NCBI GenBank assembly: GCA_900756945.1
Contig: CAAELZ010000023.1
Span: 1 to 19,599 of the forward strand
Source: an uncultured Collinsella sp.
GTDB taxonomy: Bacteria > Actinomycetota > Coriobacteriia > Coriobacteriales > Coriobacteriaceae
Direction of reading: 5' to 3'
Length of the DNA stretch: 19,599 bases
Part shown: positions 1 to 8,622 of the stretch, piece after piece
How the letters are laid out: each line of letters opens with the position of its first letter
How positions within the stretch are numbered: the stretch's first letter is position 1
Notes under the pieces: generated by a model
What the model saw: the letters and a program-made list of their open reading frames with translations, nothing else
The model's database searches: none
What the model was told of the DNA's origin: nothing
Translations under genes and position numbers: made by a program

Positions 1-1
1 G

Positions 2-2119
2 GCCGAGCTGCGCCACGAGCTCGATTACCACGCCTATCGCTACTACATGCTCGATGCGCCTGAGATCACGGACGCCGCCTTCGACAAAATGCTCGTTGAA
101 CTGCAGGAAATTGAGGCTGCCTATCCCGATCTGGTGACACCAGATAGCTATACCCAGCGCGTGGGCGGATACGTGAGCGAGCAGTTTACGCCGGTCACGC
201 ACATGGCCCGCATGTATTCCATGGACGATGCCATGGACCTGGACGAACTTGACGCGTGGCTCCAGCGCACCGAGGATGCGCTCGGCGCCGGTAGCGTCAC
301 CTATACCTGCGAGCTCAAGATCGACGGCTTGGGCGTCGCGCTTACCTACCAAAACGGCACCTTCGTACGCGCCGCCACGCGCGGCGATGGCACCACGGGC
401 GAGGACGTGTCGCTCAACGTCCGTACCATCAAGGACGTGCCCATGCACCTGTCCGAGCCGGCGCTCGCCCACATGGGCGCCGATCGCGAGCGTACCATCG
501 AAGTGCGTGGTGAGGTCTACATGCCCAAGGGCAGCTTTGTCCGTCTAAACGAAGAGGCCGATGCCGAGGGCCGCGACCCCTTTGCCAACCCGCGCAACGC
601 TGCTGCAGGATCCCTGCGCCAAAAGGACCCCAAGGTCACGGCGCGCCGCGACCTGGCCACCTTTATCTATGCCATCGCCGATACCGATCCGCTGCACGTC
701 CACAGCCAGCGCGAGTTTCTCGACTGGCTGCGTAGCGCCGGCTTCAGCGTCAACCCCAACGTGGCTCGTTGCGCCACGCCGTCCGAGGTCCACGAGTTCT
801 GTGCCCAGGCGCTCGAGCACCGCGGCGACCTGGATTACGACATCGACGGCGTGGTCGTAAAGGTCGACAGCTTCCAGCAGCAGCTCGACCTGGGCTTTAC
901 CGCTCGTGCACCGCGCTGGGCCATCGCCTTTAAGTTCCCGCCCGAGGAAAAGCAGACCGTCCTGCGCGAAATTCGCATCCAGGTGGGCCGCACCGGTGTG
1001 CTCACGCCGGTCGCCGAGTTCGACCCGGTGACGGTCGCCGGCTCCACCATCGCGCGCGCCACGCTGCACAACATCGATGAGATCCGCCGCAAAAACGTGC
1101 GCGAGGGCGACACCATCATCGTGCACAAGGCGGGCGACGTGATCCCCGAGGTCGTGGGTCCCGTGCTCGACAAGCGCCCGGTCGACAGCGTTGACTGGCA
1201 GATGCCCGAGGTCTGCCCCGTGTGCGGTAGCCCCGTGGTCCACGAGGACGGTGAGGTGGCCTACCGCTGCGTGTCCATCGACTGCCCCGCACAGCTCAAG
1301 GAGCGCCTGCTCCACTGGGTGAGCCGCGGCTGCATGGACGTCGACGGCCTGGGCGACGAGATCGTCGACAAGATGATCGCCGCTGGTCTTATCCACGATG
1401 TCGCGGACTTCTACCAGCTCACGGTCGACGATATCGCCGGCCTGGACACAGGGCGCACCTATGCCAGCTCCAACAGCAAAAAGGGCGTCAAGAAGGGCGA
1501 CCCCATTCCGGTGGGCCTCAAGACGGCCGAGAAAATCATCGCCGAGCTCAACAAGTCCAAGAGCCAGCCACTCGGTCGCGTGCTGTTTGCCCTGGGTATC
1601 CGCCATGTGGGCAAGAGTGTGGGCGAGGTCATCGCCGAGCGATTCCTGTCGATCGACAAGCTCATCTTGGCGAGCGAAGAGGATATCGCCGAGTGCGAGG
1701 GCATCGGTCCCAAGATTGCGGCGAGCGTTAAGCAGTTCCTGGCCGTGCCCGAGAACCTCGCCGTGCTGGAACGTCTGCGCCAAGCGGGCCTTTCGCTCGA
1801 GGTCGACTTGGGCGCCGCTCATGCGCAAGCCGCGGCCGAAGCTGACGTGGCGGGCGAGCTCGCCGACGCACAGCCGCTTGCGGGTCTGACCTTCGTGCTC
1901 ACGGGCACGCTCGTCAACCGCACACGCGACGAGGCGGGCGCGGCGCTCAAGGTGCTCGGCGCCAAGGTCTCGGGCAGTGTTTCAAAGAAGACGAGCTATC
2001 TGGTCGCCGGCCCCAAAGCGGGCTCCAAGCTCACCAAGGCCGAGCAGCTGGGCGTGCCTGTATTGGATGAGGACGCACTCGAGCAGATTTTGGCTACTGG
2101 CGAGGTGCCTGAGGCGTAA
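2..2119 (+). CDS. ligA: NAD-dependent DNA ligase LigA (5'-truncated by window edge)
   Basis: Seals nicks in duplex DNA using NAD+, joining Okazaki fragments and completing repair; cytoplasmic. The frame is open from base 2, and residues before the first in-frame ATG (47) already match the family (LRHELDYHAYRYYMLDAPEI), so the true start lies upstream. About 705 residues are present, close to full family length. In order: the Ia/adenylation domain with the catalytic lysine in CELKIDG (Lys codon 317-319) and later DGVVVKV; the OB fold (VGRTGVLTPVAEFDPV); a four-cysteine zinc finger (Cys codons at 1214, 1223, 1268, 1283); helix-hairpin-helix repeats (ALGIRHVGKSVGE, CEGIGPKIAASV); and a C-terminal BRCT domain (LAGLTFVLTGTL to LEQIL). 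An insert of about 20 residues, rich in Lys, Gly and Ser, follows AGLDTG near 1455-1520 in the HhH region. A shared terminator follows directly. Identity is secure; only the N-terminus is missing. Confidence 0.97.
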   Translation, partial: AELRHELDYHAYRYYMLDAPEITDAAFDKMLVELQEIEAAYPDLVTPDSYTQRVGGYVSEQFTPVTHMARMYSMDDAMDLDELDAWLQRTEDALGAGSVTYTCELKIDGLGVALTYQNGTFVRAATRGDGTTGEDVSLNVRTIKDVPMHLSEPALAHMGADRERTIEVRGEVYMPKGSFVRLNEEADAEGRDPFANPRNAAAGSLRQKDPKVTARRDLATFIYAIADTDPLHVHSQREFLDWLRSAGFSVNPNVARCATPSEVHEFCAQALEHRGDLDYDIDGVVVKVDSFQQQLDLGFTARAPRWAIAFKFPPEEKQTVLREIRIQVGRTGVLTPVAEFDPVTVAGSTIARATLHNIDEIRRKNVREGDTIIVHKAGDVIPEVVGPVLDKRPVDSVDWQMPEVCPVCGSPVVHEDGEVAYRCVSIDCPAQLKERLLHWVSRGCMDVDGLGDEIVDKMIAAGLIHDVADFYQLTVDDIAGLDTGRTYASSNSKKGVKKGDPIPVGLKTAEKIIAELNKSKSQPLGRVLFALGIRHVGKSVGEVIAERFLSIDKLILASEEDIAECEGIGPKIAASVKQFLAVPENLAVLERLRQAGLSLEVDLGAAHAQAAAEADVAGELADAQPLAGLTFVLTGTLVNRTRDEAGAALKVLGAKVSGSVSKKTSYLVAGPKAGSKLTKAEQLGVPVLDEDALEQILATGEVPEA

Positions 2120-2138
2120 GGCATCGATAGCCAAATTG

Positions 2139-2178
2139 AAGAACCGCCCGGAAGCACGATGCCTTCCGGGCGGTTCTT
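2139..2178. terminator. Bidirectional rho-independent terminator between ligA and the merR-type gene
   Basis: A perfect 16-bp inverted repeat (AAGAACCGCCCGGAAG at 2139-2154 with its complement at 2163-2178) closes an 8-nt loop. The genes on either side converge here. The minus-strand regulator's stop codon (2177-2179) sits in the base of the right arm, so the hairpin also forms in that transcript. T-rich bases flank the stem only weakly on the plus side (TTCTTACTTTG). Confidence 0.85.
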
Positions 2179-3025
2179 ACTTTGCTGGGGCAACCGGCAC
2201 CGTGATCTGCGTTACGTAGGTTGCCGGGTCGTCGCTGATGATGTCATCGATAAGGGCGATCTCGCGCGAAGGCCCGGTGGGCGCCAGGTTGTGCTCGCGC
2301 ATATAGCCGAGCAGCTGCTTATAGCGCGGGGCTGCTTGCCCGTGCGTGCCGCGGAAGCTTATGGTCAGGCAGCGCGCGGCAGGTCGCGTCTCAACGTCGC
2401 CCAAGTAATCATCGGTGTCATCGAGCAGCAGGAAGACCTCGTCGTAGCCATCAAAGTCGCCGGCGGCGAGGCGTTCGGGCGCGATGCCCACACCCAGATT
2501 GCCCAGATAGGCAAAGGTTTCGTGCTGCCCCTGCTGAAGCTGGCGGATATGCCATCCCAGCGAATAGGCGTCGGTGGGATTGACGCGCTCGTGCAGCGTG
2601 GCGCAGCGAAGTTCGGGTTCCTCGATTTCGCTAATGGTGTCGAGATCAGCATTCAAAGCGCCATGAAGCAAGGCAAGCCGCTGGTCAATCTTGCGCGACA
2701 TGCGCTCCAACTCACGCCGCCTGTGCTCAATTAACTCCTGTTGCTTGGTCAGTTGCCGTTGTATCAAATCCATATCGCGCGTAGTGACAAACTCGCGAAT
2801 CTGCGCCAGCGGCAAGTCGAGAACGCGCAGGTTGCCGATGGTGTTGAGGGTGGAGAGCTGCCGCGATCCGTAGTAGCGGTACCCACTTGCCGGATCGACA
2901 TATGCCGGCTCCAACAGCCCCATCTGCTCGTAATGACGCAGTGTGCCCACGCTTAAATTGAGCAGGCGCGCCACCTCGCCAATGCAGAGCAGGCCCTCGG
3001 TGTGTTCACTTGGCATGTCGGTCAC
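2177..3025 (-). CDS. MerR-family transcriptional regulator with GyrI-like effector-binding domain
   Basis: A 282-residue DNA-binding regulator of the multidrug-sensing MerR type (BmrR/BltR-like architecture). The N-terminal winged helix (about residues 12-80) has the typical motifs IGEVARLLNLSVGTLRHYE and GYRYYG. A long charged coiled coil (about 90-125, QRQLTKQQELIEHRRRELER) would form the dimer helix. The C-terminal half (about 135-280) resembles the GyrI-like small-molecule domain. The start is GTG (3023-3025): AAAGGAG lies 7 nt upstream, whereas the in-frame ATG three codons later has no suitably placed ribosome site. It lies 55 nt downstream of the MATE gene on the same strand, so the two are probably co-transcribed. 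The dyad promoter ahead of the MATE gene is its likely target, which would make the unit autoregulated. Ligand unknown. Confidence 0.9.
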   Translation of the reverse strand: MTDMPSEHTEGLLCIGEVARLLNLSVGTLRHYEQMGLLEPAYVDPASGYRYYGSRQLSTLNTIGNLRVLDLPLAQIREFVTTRDMDLIQRQLTKQQELIEHRRRELERMSRKIDQRLALLHGALNADLDTISEIEEPELRCATLHERVNPTDAYSLGWHIRQLQQGQHETFAYLGNLGVGIAPERLAAGDFDGYDEVFLLLDDTDDYLGDVETRPAARCLTISFRGTHGQAAPRYKQLLGYMREHNLAPTGPSREIALIDDIISDDPATYVTQITVPVAPAK

Positions 3026-3080
3026 AGGACCGCTCCTTTCGGTAAAAACAGGGGAGAGGCGCTAGGCCTGCGTCGCCCCG

Positions 3081-4427
3081 CTACGCCACCAGCTTGTCAA
3101 AAGCCCCGCGCCGGTTGAGCACGGTAAATGCAATCACGCAGATGCCCGCCGACAGAATCGACCCGCACGGCGAGGCGATGCCCATGGGGAACAGCGTGTC
3201 GGAATAGGCGTTCGACAGCAGCCATGCGCCGGGCACGCGAATGAGCACCACGGCCAGCACGTTGTGCGCAAAGCCGATGTAGCTCTTGCCATACGCAGCG
3301 AAAAAGCCGCTAAAGCAAATGTGGATGCCGGCAAAGATCGCGTCGAAAATATAGCTGCGCATATAGCCGGTACCGGCGGCGACTACTGCAGCGTCCTTGG
3401 CAAAAAAGCCGATAAACGCCGGCGCCACCAGCCACATCAGCACCGTGATCAGGCAGCCGTACACCACCGAGATGGTCATGGCGTCCTTGAGTACCTGACG
3501 CGCGCGATCGCCCTTGCCCGCGCCGGCATTTTGCGCCGTGAGCGCGCTGACGGTAGCGCCCATGGAACTCGGCACAATGAACAAAAAGCTGATCATCTTT
3601 TCGACCAGGCCCACGGCGGCGGCGTCGACCAGACCGCGGTGGTTGGCGATGACGGTGATGAACATAAACGCCACCTGGATGCAGCCGTCCTGCACGGCCA
3701 CGGGCACGCCGATCTTAAGAATGCTACCGAGCACCTCGGGCTGGGGGCGCAGGTCGCTGCGCTTAACGTGGATGTTCGTGCGGCGGCTCTTGAGCCACAC
3801 GAGCGCGAGGGCAACGCTGGCCGTCTGCGCGGTCACCGTGCCGAGCGCCGCGCCCACGGGGCCGAGCCCCATGTGGCCGATAAACAGAAAATCGAGCGCG
3901 ATGTTGATGATGCATGCCACGCCAATCACGTACATGGGCGAGCGCGAATCGCCCAGCCCGCGAAAGATGGCCGAAAGAATGTTGTATGCGGCGATAAACG
4001 GAATGCCCATAAAGCAAATGCGCAGGTAGGCGGCGGTGCCTTCGACCGCCTCGGCCGGCGTGCCAATGAGCGCCACGATCTGCGGGCACAGTGCGAGCAA
4101 GATAGCGGCCAGCACCACCGAGACACCCATAAAGAGCGTGATGGTGTTGCCGATGGCGGTCTCGGCGCGGTCGAAGCGGCGCGAACCCACGGCGTGGCCG
4201 ACGATGACCGTCGTTCCCATGGCCAGGCCCACGAGCGTCACGGTAATGATATAGAGCGTCTGCGCGCCGTTGCCCACGGCGGTGATGCCGGCGGCGCCGC
4301 TAAACTGCCCCATCATGTACAGGTCGGCCATGCCGTAGAGCATCTGCAAAAAGTACGAGAGCATATAGGGCAGGGCAAAGACCGCGATGGTCTTAAGGAC
4401 ATTGCCGCGTGTGAGGTCGTGTTCCAT
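3081..4427 (-). CDS. MATE-family multidrug/cation antiporter
   Basis: A 448-residue integral membrane protein with about twelve hydrophobic segments, expected to export drugs or metabolites using a Na+ or H+ gradient. The N-terminus MEHDLTRGNVLKTIAVFALP and the following FLQMLYGMADLYMMGQFSG are typical of the MATE (NorM/MepA/DinF) superfamily, and the internal duplication is visible in two similar halves (GVPVAVQDGCIQVAFMFITV begins the second). The ATG start matches the conserved family N-terminus; the ribosome site ahead of it (AGAAAG) is weak. It is the first gene of a two-gene minus-strand unit with the MerR-type regulator and has its own dyad-containing promoter. Divergent from the ABC exporter genes. 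Substrate cannot be told from sequence. Confidence 0.92.
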   Translation of the reverse strand: MEHDLTRGNVLKTIAVFALPYMLSYFLQMLYGMADLYMMGQFSGAAGITAVGNGAQTLYIITVTLVGLAMGTTVIVGHAVGSRRFDRAETAIGNTITLFMGVSVVLAAILLALCPQIVALIGTPAEAVEGTAAYLRICFMGIPFIAAYNILSAIFRGLGDSRSPMYVIGVACIINIALDFLFIGHMGLGPVGAALGTVTAQTASVALALVWLKSRRTNIHVKRSDLRPQPEVLGSILKIGVPVAVQDGCIQVAFMFITVIANHRGLVDAAAVGLVEKMISFLFIVPSSMGATVSALTAQNAGAGKGDRARQVLKDAMTISVVYGCLITVLMWLVAPAFIGFFAKDAAVVAAGTGYMRSYIFDAIFAGIHICFSGFFAAYGKSYIGFAHNVLAVVLIRVPGAWLLSNAYSDTLFPMGIASPCGSILSAGICVIAFTVLNRRGAFDKLVA

Positions 4428-4467
4428 GGGCGGGGCTTTCTGGCTTGGTCTGTTTACGTACCAGTGT

Positions 4468-4498
4468 AGTGAAAACCCTACAACGATTGTAGAGTCAA
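4468..4498 (-). promoter_or_regulatory. MerR-type promoter/operator for the MATE-regulator unit
   Basis: Read on the minus strand, a -35 TTGACT (4493-4498) is followed by a 19-nt spacer and a weak -10 TTCACT (4468-4473). The spacer and -35 edge hold a 21-bp dyad (plus-strand 4475-4495, ACCCTACAACGATTGTAGAGT) with 8 of 9 arm positions paired, including a perfect CTACAA-TCG-TTGTAG core. An over-long spacer of 19-20 bp spanned by a dyad is the hallmark of MerR-family targets. The predicted leader to the MATE ATG is about 30 nt. A neighbouring hexamer TACACT would need a 24-nt spacer and is less likely as the -10. Confidence 0.7.
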
Positions 4499-4598
4499 GG
4501 TTTGTGTTGGCGGCGGGGCGAAAAAGTCACGCTCGCGTTCATTTCCAATTGAATACAGGGGCGCGTCCTGCGAGCTTGGTGCCTGCACTAGCCTTACA

Positions 4599-4645
4599 GA
4601 AATCGATTTCGGAACACTTGACACCGCTGCACGGCGCGCCATAAT
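4599..4645 (+). promoter_or_regulatory. Sigma-70 promoter for the ABC exporter operon, with upstream palindrome
   Basis: A perfect -35 TTGACA (4618-4623) and a near-consensus -10 CATAAT (4640-4645) are separated by 16 nt, placing the transcription start near 4652 and leaving a leader of about 35 nt before the GTG at 4687. A perfect 12-bp palindrome GAAATCGATTTC (4599-4610) ends 7 nt before the -35 and may bind a regulator. The rest of the 260-bp divergent intergenic space shows nothing else I recognise. Confidence 0.65.
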
Positions 4646-4686
4646 ACGTGGGTTTGCGAACAACGTTTGATGGGGGATGAACCTGC

Positions 4687-6516
4687 GTGCGCAATCTCAA
4701 GATTTTGTTTTCCTATCTGGGGGCATACCGCCGCGATGCCATGCTCGGCGTGCTCTTTGTGACGGCCGAGACGGCGCTCGAGCTGTTTATCCCGGTCATC
4801 ATGGCAAATATCATCGACGTGGGCGTGCCCGCGGGCGACATCAACTATATGCTGTTGCAGGGCACGTATATGTTGATATGCGCTGCATTTTCGCTGGTAC
4901 TTGGCTTGGGCTATGCGCGCACGTCTGCCCGCGTTGCCTCGGGGCTGGGCGCTAACCTGCGCGAGGCGGAGTATCGCAAGATTCAGACGCTCGCCTTTGG
5001 CAATCTGGACAACTACGATGCCAGCTCGCTCGTCACGCGCATGACCACCGATATCACCGTCATCCAAAACGCCATCGGCAACGGCTTTCGCCCCATGGTG
5101 CGCGGCCCCGTGACGCTCATCGTCGGCTTGGTCTATGCGCTGGTGCTGTCGCGTCCGCTCGCCACCGTTTTCGCGATCATCCTGCCGGTGCTGGCGATCG
5201 TGCTGGGCGTTATCACCTATCGCGTCAGTCCGCTCTACCGCCAGCTGCAGACCTCAATGGACCATCTCAACGGTGTGGTGCAGGAGGACCTCACCGCCGT
5301 GCGCGCCGTCAAGGCGTACGTGCGTGCCGAGCACGAGGAGGCCAAGTTCGACGCCGTCAATACCGAGCTCGCGCATACGGCGACCAAGACCTTCGGCAAC
5401 GCCGTGCTCAACCTGCCGGTGTTTCAGCTGTCGATGTACGTGGCGGCGCTTTCCATTCTGTGGATCGGCGGTCGCATGATCCTTGCCGGCGAGCTCGGCG
5501 TGGGCTCGCTCACGGGCTTTATGAGCTATGTGCTGTTGATCATGAACTCGCTCATGATGATCTCCAACGTGTTTTTGCTGCTCACCCGCGCACTTGCCAG
5601 CGTGGAGCGCATCTCGCGGGTGCTCGACGAGCGTTCGCTTATCCAGGCACCCGACGCTGCCACTGCCGTGCACGGGGTGGCCGACGGAAGCATCGAGTTT
5701 CGCGACGTGTCGTTTAAGTACCGCGCGGATGCTGCCGAGGATGTGCTCGAGCATATTGACCTTTGCATTGAGGCGGGCTCCACGGTGGGCGTGCTCGGCG
5801 GCACGGGCTCGGGCAAGAGTTCGCTTGTGCAGCTAATCGCGCGCCTGTACGACGCCACCGAAGGCGCCGTGCTCGTGGGCGGGCGCGATGTGCGCGATTA
5901 CGACCTGGCCGCCCTGCGCGACGCCGTGGGTATCGTGCTGCAAAAGAACGTACTGTTTACGGGTACCGTGCGCGAGAACCTGCAGTGGGGCAATCCACAG
6001 GCGTCGGACAATGAGCTCCTCGCGGCTTGCCGCGCGGCGTGCGTGGATGAGTTCCTCGATCGCATCGGCGGGCTGGACGGCTATCTGGGCCAGGGCGGTG
6101 CCGGTGTCTCGGGCGGGCAGAAGCAGCGCCTGTGCATCGCGCGTACATTGCTCAAGCATCCGCGTGTGCTCATCTTTGACGATTCGACCAGCGCGGTCGA
6201 TATGGCGACCGACGCCAAGATCCGCGAGCATATCGCTCAGATTCCCAACACGACGGTGATTGTCATTGCGCAGCGCATTGCGAGCGTCATGGATGCCGAT
6301 CGCATTATTGTGTTGGACGACGGTCGTGTCCACGGCGTGGGCACGCACGAGGAACTGCTGGCGGGCGATAGCATCTACCAGGAGATTTACGCCTCGCAGA
6401 TGGAATTTGCAGGGAACGCGGACACCGGCGACGGCTGCGACGATGGCTGCGCGAATGATCCGTTTTCCTGCGTTCCCAGCGGATCGCCCTTGGAAGGGGG
6501 TGAGCGCCATGCCTAA
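4687..6516 (+). CDS. Heterodimeric ABC exporter subunit 1 (permease-ATPase, degenerate ATP site)
   Basis: A 609-residue half-transporter: six membrane helices (about residues 1-310) then an ABC ATPase domain, of the LmrC/BmrC/TM287 type. The nucleotide site shows Walker A GGTGSGKSS (Lys377), signature VSGGQ (474-478) and Walker B VLIFDD, where the usual catalytic glutamate is aspartate (Asp499). The switch histidine is glutamine (Gln529 in VIAQRIAS). These two changes are the known marks of the non-hydrolysing site in heterodimeric exporters, so this subunit should pair with the next gene's product. Start GTG at 4687, chosen because GGGGGA lies 9 nt upstream. The C-terminus carries an unusual acidic, cysteine-containing tail (CDDGCANDPFSC). 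Its last 8 bases overlap the second gene. Probably a drug, lipid or peptide exporter. Confidence 0.93.
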   Translation: MRNLKILFSYLGAYRRDAMLGVLFVTAETALELFIPVIMANIIDVGVPAGDINYMLLQGTYMLICAAFSLVLGLGYARTSARVASGLGANLREAEYRKIQTLAFGNLDNYDASSLVTRMTTDITVIQNAIGNGFRPMVRGPVTLIVGLVYALVLSRPLATVFAIILPVLAIVLGVITYRVSPLYRQLQTSMDHLNGVVQEDLTAVRAVKAYVRAEHEEAKFDAVNTELAHTATKTFGNAVLNLPVFQLSMYVAALSILWIGGRMILAGELGVGSLTGFMSYVLLIMNSLMMISNVFLLLTRALASVERISRVLDERSLIQAPDAATAVHGVADGSIEFRDVSFKYRADAAEDVLEHIDLCIEAGSTVGVLGGTGSGKSSLVQLIARLYDATEGAVLVGGRDVRDYDLAALRDAVGIVLQKNVLFTGTVRENLQWGNPQASDNELLAACRAACVDEFLDRIGGLDGYLGQGGAGVSGGQKQRLCIARTLLKHPRVLIFDDSTSAVDMATDAKIREHIAQIPNTTVIVIAQRIASVMDADRIIVLDDGRVHGVGTHEELLAGDSIYQEIYASQMEFAGNADTGDGCDDGCANDPFSCVPSGSPLEGGERHA

Positions 6517-8407
6517 GACATCCGCTCAGGCCCGTCCCGCCAATCTGGCGCAGACGCTCCGCCGCTTGCTCTCCTACATGGGACACGCCAAGTTCTCGCT
6601 GCTCGCAGTGGGTGTGCTTGCCTCTGTTGCGGCCATCGCGAGCCTTGCCGGTACCTACATGGTGCGCCCCATCGTCAACGGTTTGGCAACGGGCGGCGAG
6701 GAACTGCTCGCTAAGCAGGTTATCTTTACCGCTGCCATCTACGCCGCGGGCGTGCTCTCGGCTCTGGGCTACTCGCAGATTATGGTGCGCGCGGCCCAGC
6801 GCGTGGTCTCCGATATCCGCCGCGACCTGTTTGCGCACATCCAGATGCTGCCGCTGAGCTACTTCGACAGCACGCGCTCGGGCGACATCATGAGCTTTTT
6901 CACCAACGATGTCGACACTGTCTCCGAGGCGCTCAACAACAGCTTTGCCAACGTGATTCAGGCGAGCATCCAGGTGGTCGGCACCACGGCCATGCTCATC
7001 ATCCTCAACTGGCAGCTCACGATTATCACGCTCGTGTGCGACGCGGCCATTGTGCTGTACGCGCGCTACTCGGGCGCGCGCTCTAAGCGCTTCTTTGCCG
7101 CCCAGCAGGCATCGCTTGGCGACCTGGACGGATATATCGAAGAGATGGTCTCGGGCCAAAAGGTCATCAAGGTCTTTAATCACGAACAGGCCAATGTGGC
7201 TGGTTTTGACGCACGCAACCAAGAGCTGCGCCGCACCGGTGGTGCCGCGCAGGCCTACGCCAACTCGATGGTGCCCATGACCGTGGTGATTGGCTACGTC
7301 AACTACGCCATCGTCGCCGTGGCGGGCGGCATGCTCTGCATCAAGGGGCTCGCCGACGTGGGCGCGCTCGCGAGCTATCTGGTCTTTGTACGCCAGGCGG
7401 CCATGCCCATCAACCAGTTTACGCAGCTGGGCAACTTCTTGCTCAACGCGTTGGCCGGCGCCGAGCGCCTGTTTGCCGCCATGGATCTTGAGCCCGAGGT
7501 GGACGAGGGCTGCGTGGAGCTGGTGCAGACGGGCGACGCTGCGTGGGCATGGAAGATTCCCGAGGGCCAGGGCGTGGGCGCGTACGGGCATCTGCATGAT
7601 GTGGCTGCCGTTAATGAGTCGGGCCGTGCGGTGGCTGCCGACGGTACCGAGCTCACGTGCGGCTTGGTCCCGCTTGCCGGCGACGTGCGCTTCCATGCCG
7701 TGAACTTTTCCTACGTGCCGGGCACCCGTGTGCTCACGGACCTCAACCTGTTTGCCAAGCCGGGCCAAAAGATCGCCTTTGTGGGCTCCACAGGCGCAGG
7801 TAAGACGACCATCACCAACCTCATCAACCGCTTCTATGAGGTCGATGACGGCGAGATCACGTACGACGGCATCGACGTCAAGCACATTGCCAAGGCCAGC
7901 CTGCGCGGGTCGCTCGGCATTGTGCTGCAAGACACGCACCTGTTTAGCGGCACCATTGCGCAGAACATCCGCTTTGGCAAGCTCGACGCGACCGACGAGG
8001 AGGTGCGCGCCGCCGCCGAGGCCGCCTGCGCCGACTCGTTTATCCGCCGTTTGCCACGGGGCTACGACACGCCGGTCACGGCCGACGGCGCCAACCTGTC
8101 GCAGGGCCAGCGCCAACTGCTCGCCATCGCGCGCGTGGCCGTTGCCGACCCGCCGGTGCTCATCTTGGACGAGGCCACGAGCTCCATCGACACGCGTACC
8201 GAAAAGCTCATCGAGCGCGGTATGGACCGCATCATGCGCGGACGCACCACGTTTATGATCGCGCACCGCCTGTCCACCGTCCGCGACGCCGACGCCATCA
8301 TGGTCCTCGAACACGGCCGCATTATCGAACGCGGCACCCACGAGGAGCTGCTCGCTCAGCACGGCGAATACTGGCAGCTCGCGCATGGCTTAAAAGAGTT
8401 GGATTAA
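6509..8407 (+). CDS. Heterodimeric ABC exporter subunit 2 (permease-ATPase, canonical catalytic residues)
   Basis: A 632-residue partner of the preceding half-transporter, of the LmrD/BmrD/TM288 type. Six membrane helices (about 20-330) precede an ATPase domain with Walker A GSTGAGKTT (Lys432), Walker B VLILDEATS (Asp554, catalytic Glu555) and switch His586 (MIAHRLST). Its signature reads LSQGQ (530-534) in place of LSGGQ. In the heterodimer this altered signature faces the degenerate Walker motifs of subunit 1, so the two proteins complement each other: one active and one inactive ATP site. Between the membrane and ATPase domains is a roughly 60-residue insert (about 335-395) not needed by the fold. 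The ATG at 6509 was chosen over upstream in-frame ATGs because those lie inside the first gene and AAGGGGG precedes it by 8 nt. The 8-bp overlap implies translational coupling. Confidence 0.93.
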   Translation: MPKTSAQARPANLAQTLRRLLSYMGHAKFSLLAVGVLASVAAIASLAGTYMVRPIVNGLATGGEELLAKQVIFTAAIYAAGVLSALGYSQIMVRAAQRVVSDIRRDLFAHIQMLPLSYFDSTRSGDIMSFFTNDVDTVSEALNNSFANVIQASIQVVGTTAMLIILNWQLTIITLVCDAAIVLYARYSGARSKRFFAAQQASLGDLDGYIEEMVSGQKVIKVFNHEQANVAGFDARNQELRRTGGAAQAYANSMVPMTVVIGYVNYAIVAVAGGMLCIKGLADVGALASYLVFVRQAAMPINQFTQLGNFLLNALAGAERLFAAMDLEPEVDEGCVELVQTGDAAWAWKIPEGQGVGAYGHLHDVAAVNESGRAVAADGTELTCGLVPLAGDVRFHAVNFSYVPGTRVLTDLNLFAKPGQKIAFVGSTGAGKTTITNLINRFYEVDDGEITYDGIDVKHIAKASLRGSLGIVLQDTHLFSGTIAQNIRFGKLDATDEEVRAAAEAACADSFIRRLPRGYDTPVTADGANLSQGQRQLLAIARVAVADPPVLILDEATSSIDTRTEKLIERGMDRIMRGRTTFMIAHRLSTVRDADAIMVLEHGRIIERGTHEELLAQHGEYWQLAHGLKELD

Positions 8408-8456
8408 CCTGTTCGAGCACGATGCTTTGACCCCTCCATGCCCCTCACCTCGCCTC

Positions 8457-8521
8457 AAACCATCACAACATTCGGCGTTTTTTGCCAAAATCGGGAAAAG
8501 CATCGAATGTTGTGATGGTTT
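8457..8521. repeat. 61-bp palindromic repeat, copy 1
   Basis: Perfect 18-nt arms AAACCATCACAACATTCG (8457-8474) and its complement (8504-8521) enclose a 29-nt centre that itself pairs imperfectly (GC-TTTT...CC with GG...AAAA-GC). The same core recurs at 9701-9761 (same orientation, judged from the centre) and 13804-13864 (inverted). This copy begins 49 nt after the ABC operon stop. The rest of the 215-bp gap before the next gene shows no convincing promoter. Confidence 0.9.
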
Positions 8522-8622
8522 TTCTGCCACTCGATCGGGTGGAATCGCTTTCTTGTGCACGAAGGTGTGCGGACCCGTGGGCAGGGGAATAAGGTTGGTT
8601 ATCCGACTCCATTGGAGGGCTC

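Noticed and set aside
545..1828. Long minus-strand open frame (427 codons) opposite ligA
   Set aside because: It is the complement of a GC-rich real gene. Its translation is a His/Asp/Ala/Val-rich string with no recognisable domain, and ligA is certain on the other strand.
3264..4469. Plus-strand open frame of 401 codons opposite the MATE gene
   Set aside because: The translation is Arg/His/Ala-rich without motifs, and the opposite strand encodes a clear MATE transporter.
6260..6508. Upstream extension of the second ABC gene to an earlier ATG
   Set aside because: The extra residues are an Arg/Ser-rich out-of-frame reading of the first ABC gene. The ATG at 6509 has a good ribosome site and a normal N-terminus.
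6305..8386. Very long minus-strand open frame (693 codons) opposite the second ABC gene
   Set aside because: A mirror of the ABC coding frame in GC-rich DNA. It shows His/Arg/Asp-rich low-information protein and no domain motifs.
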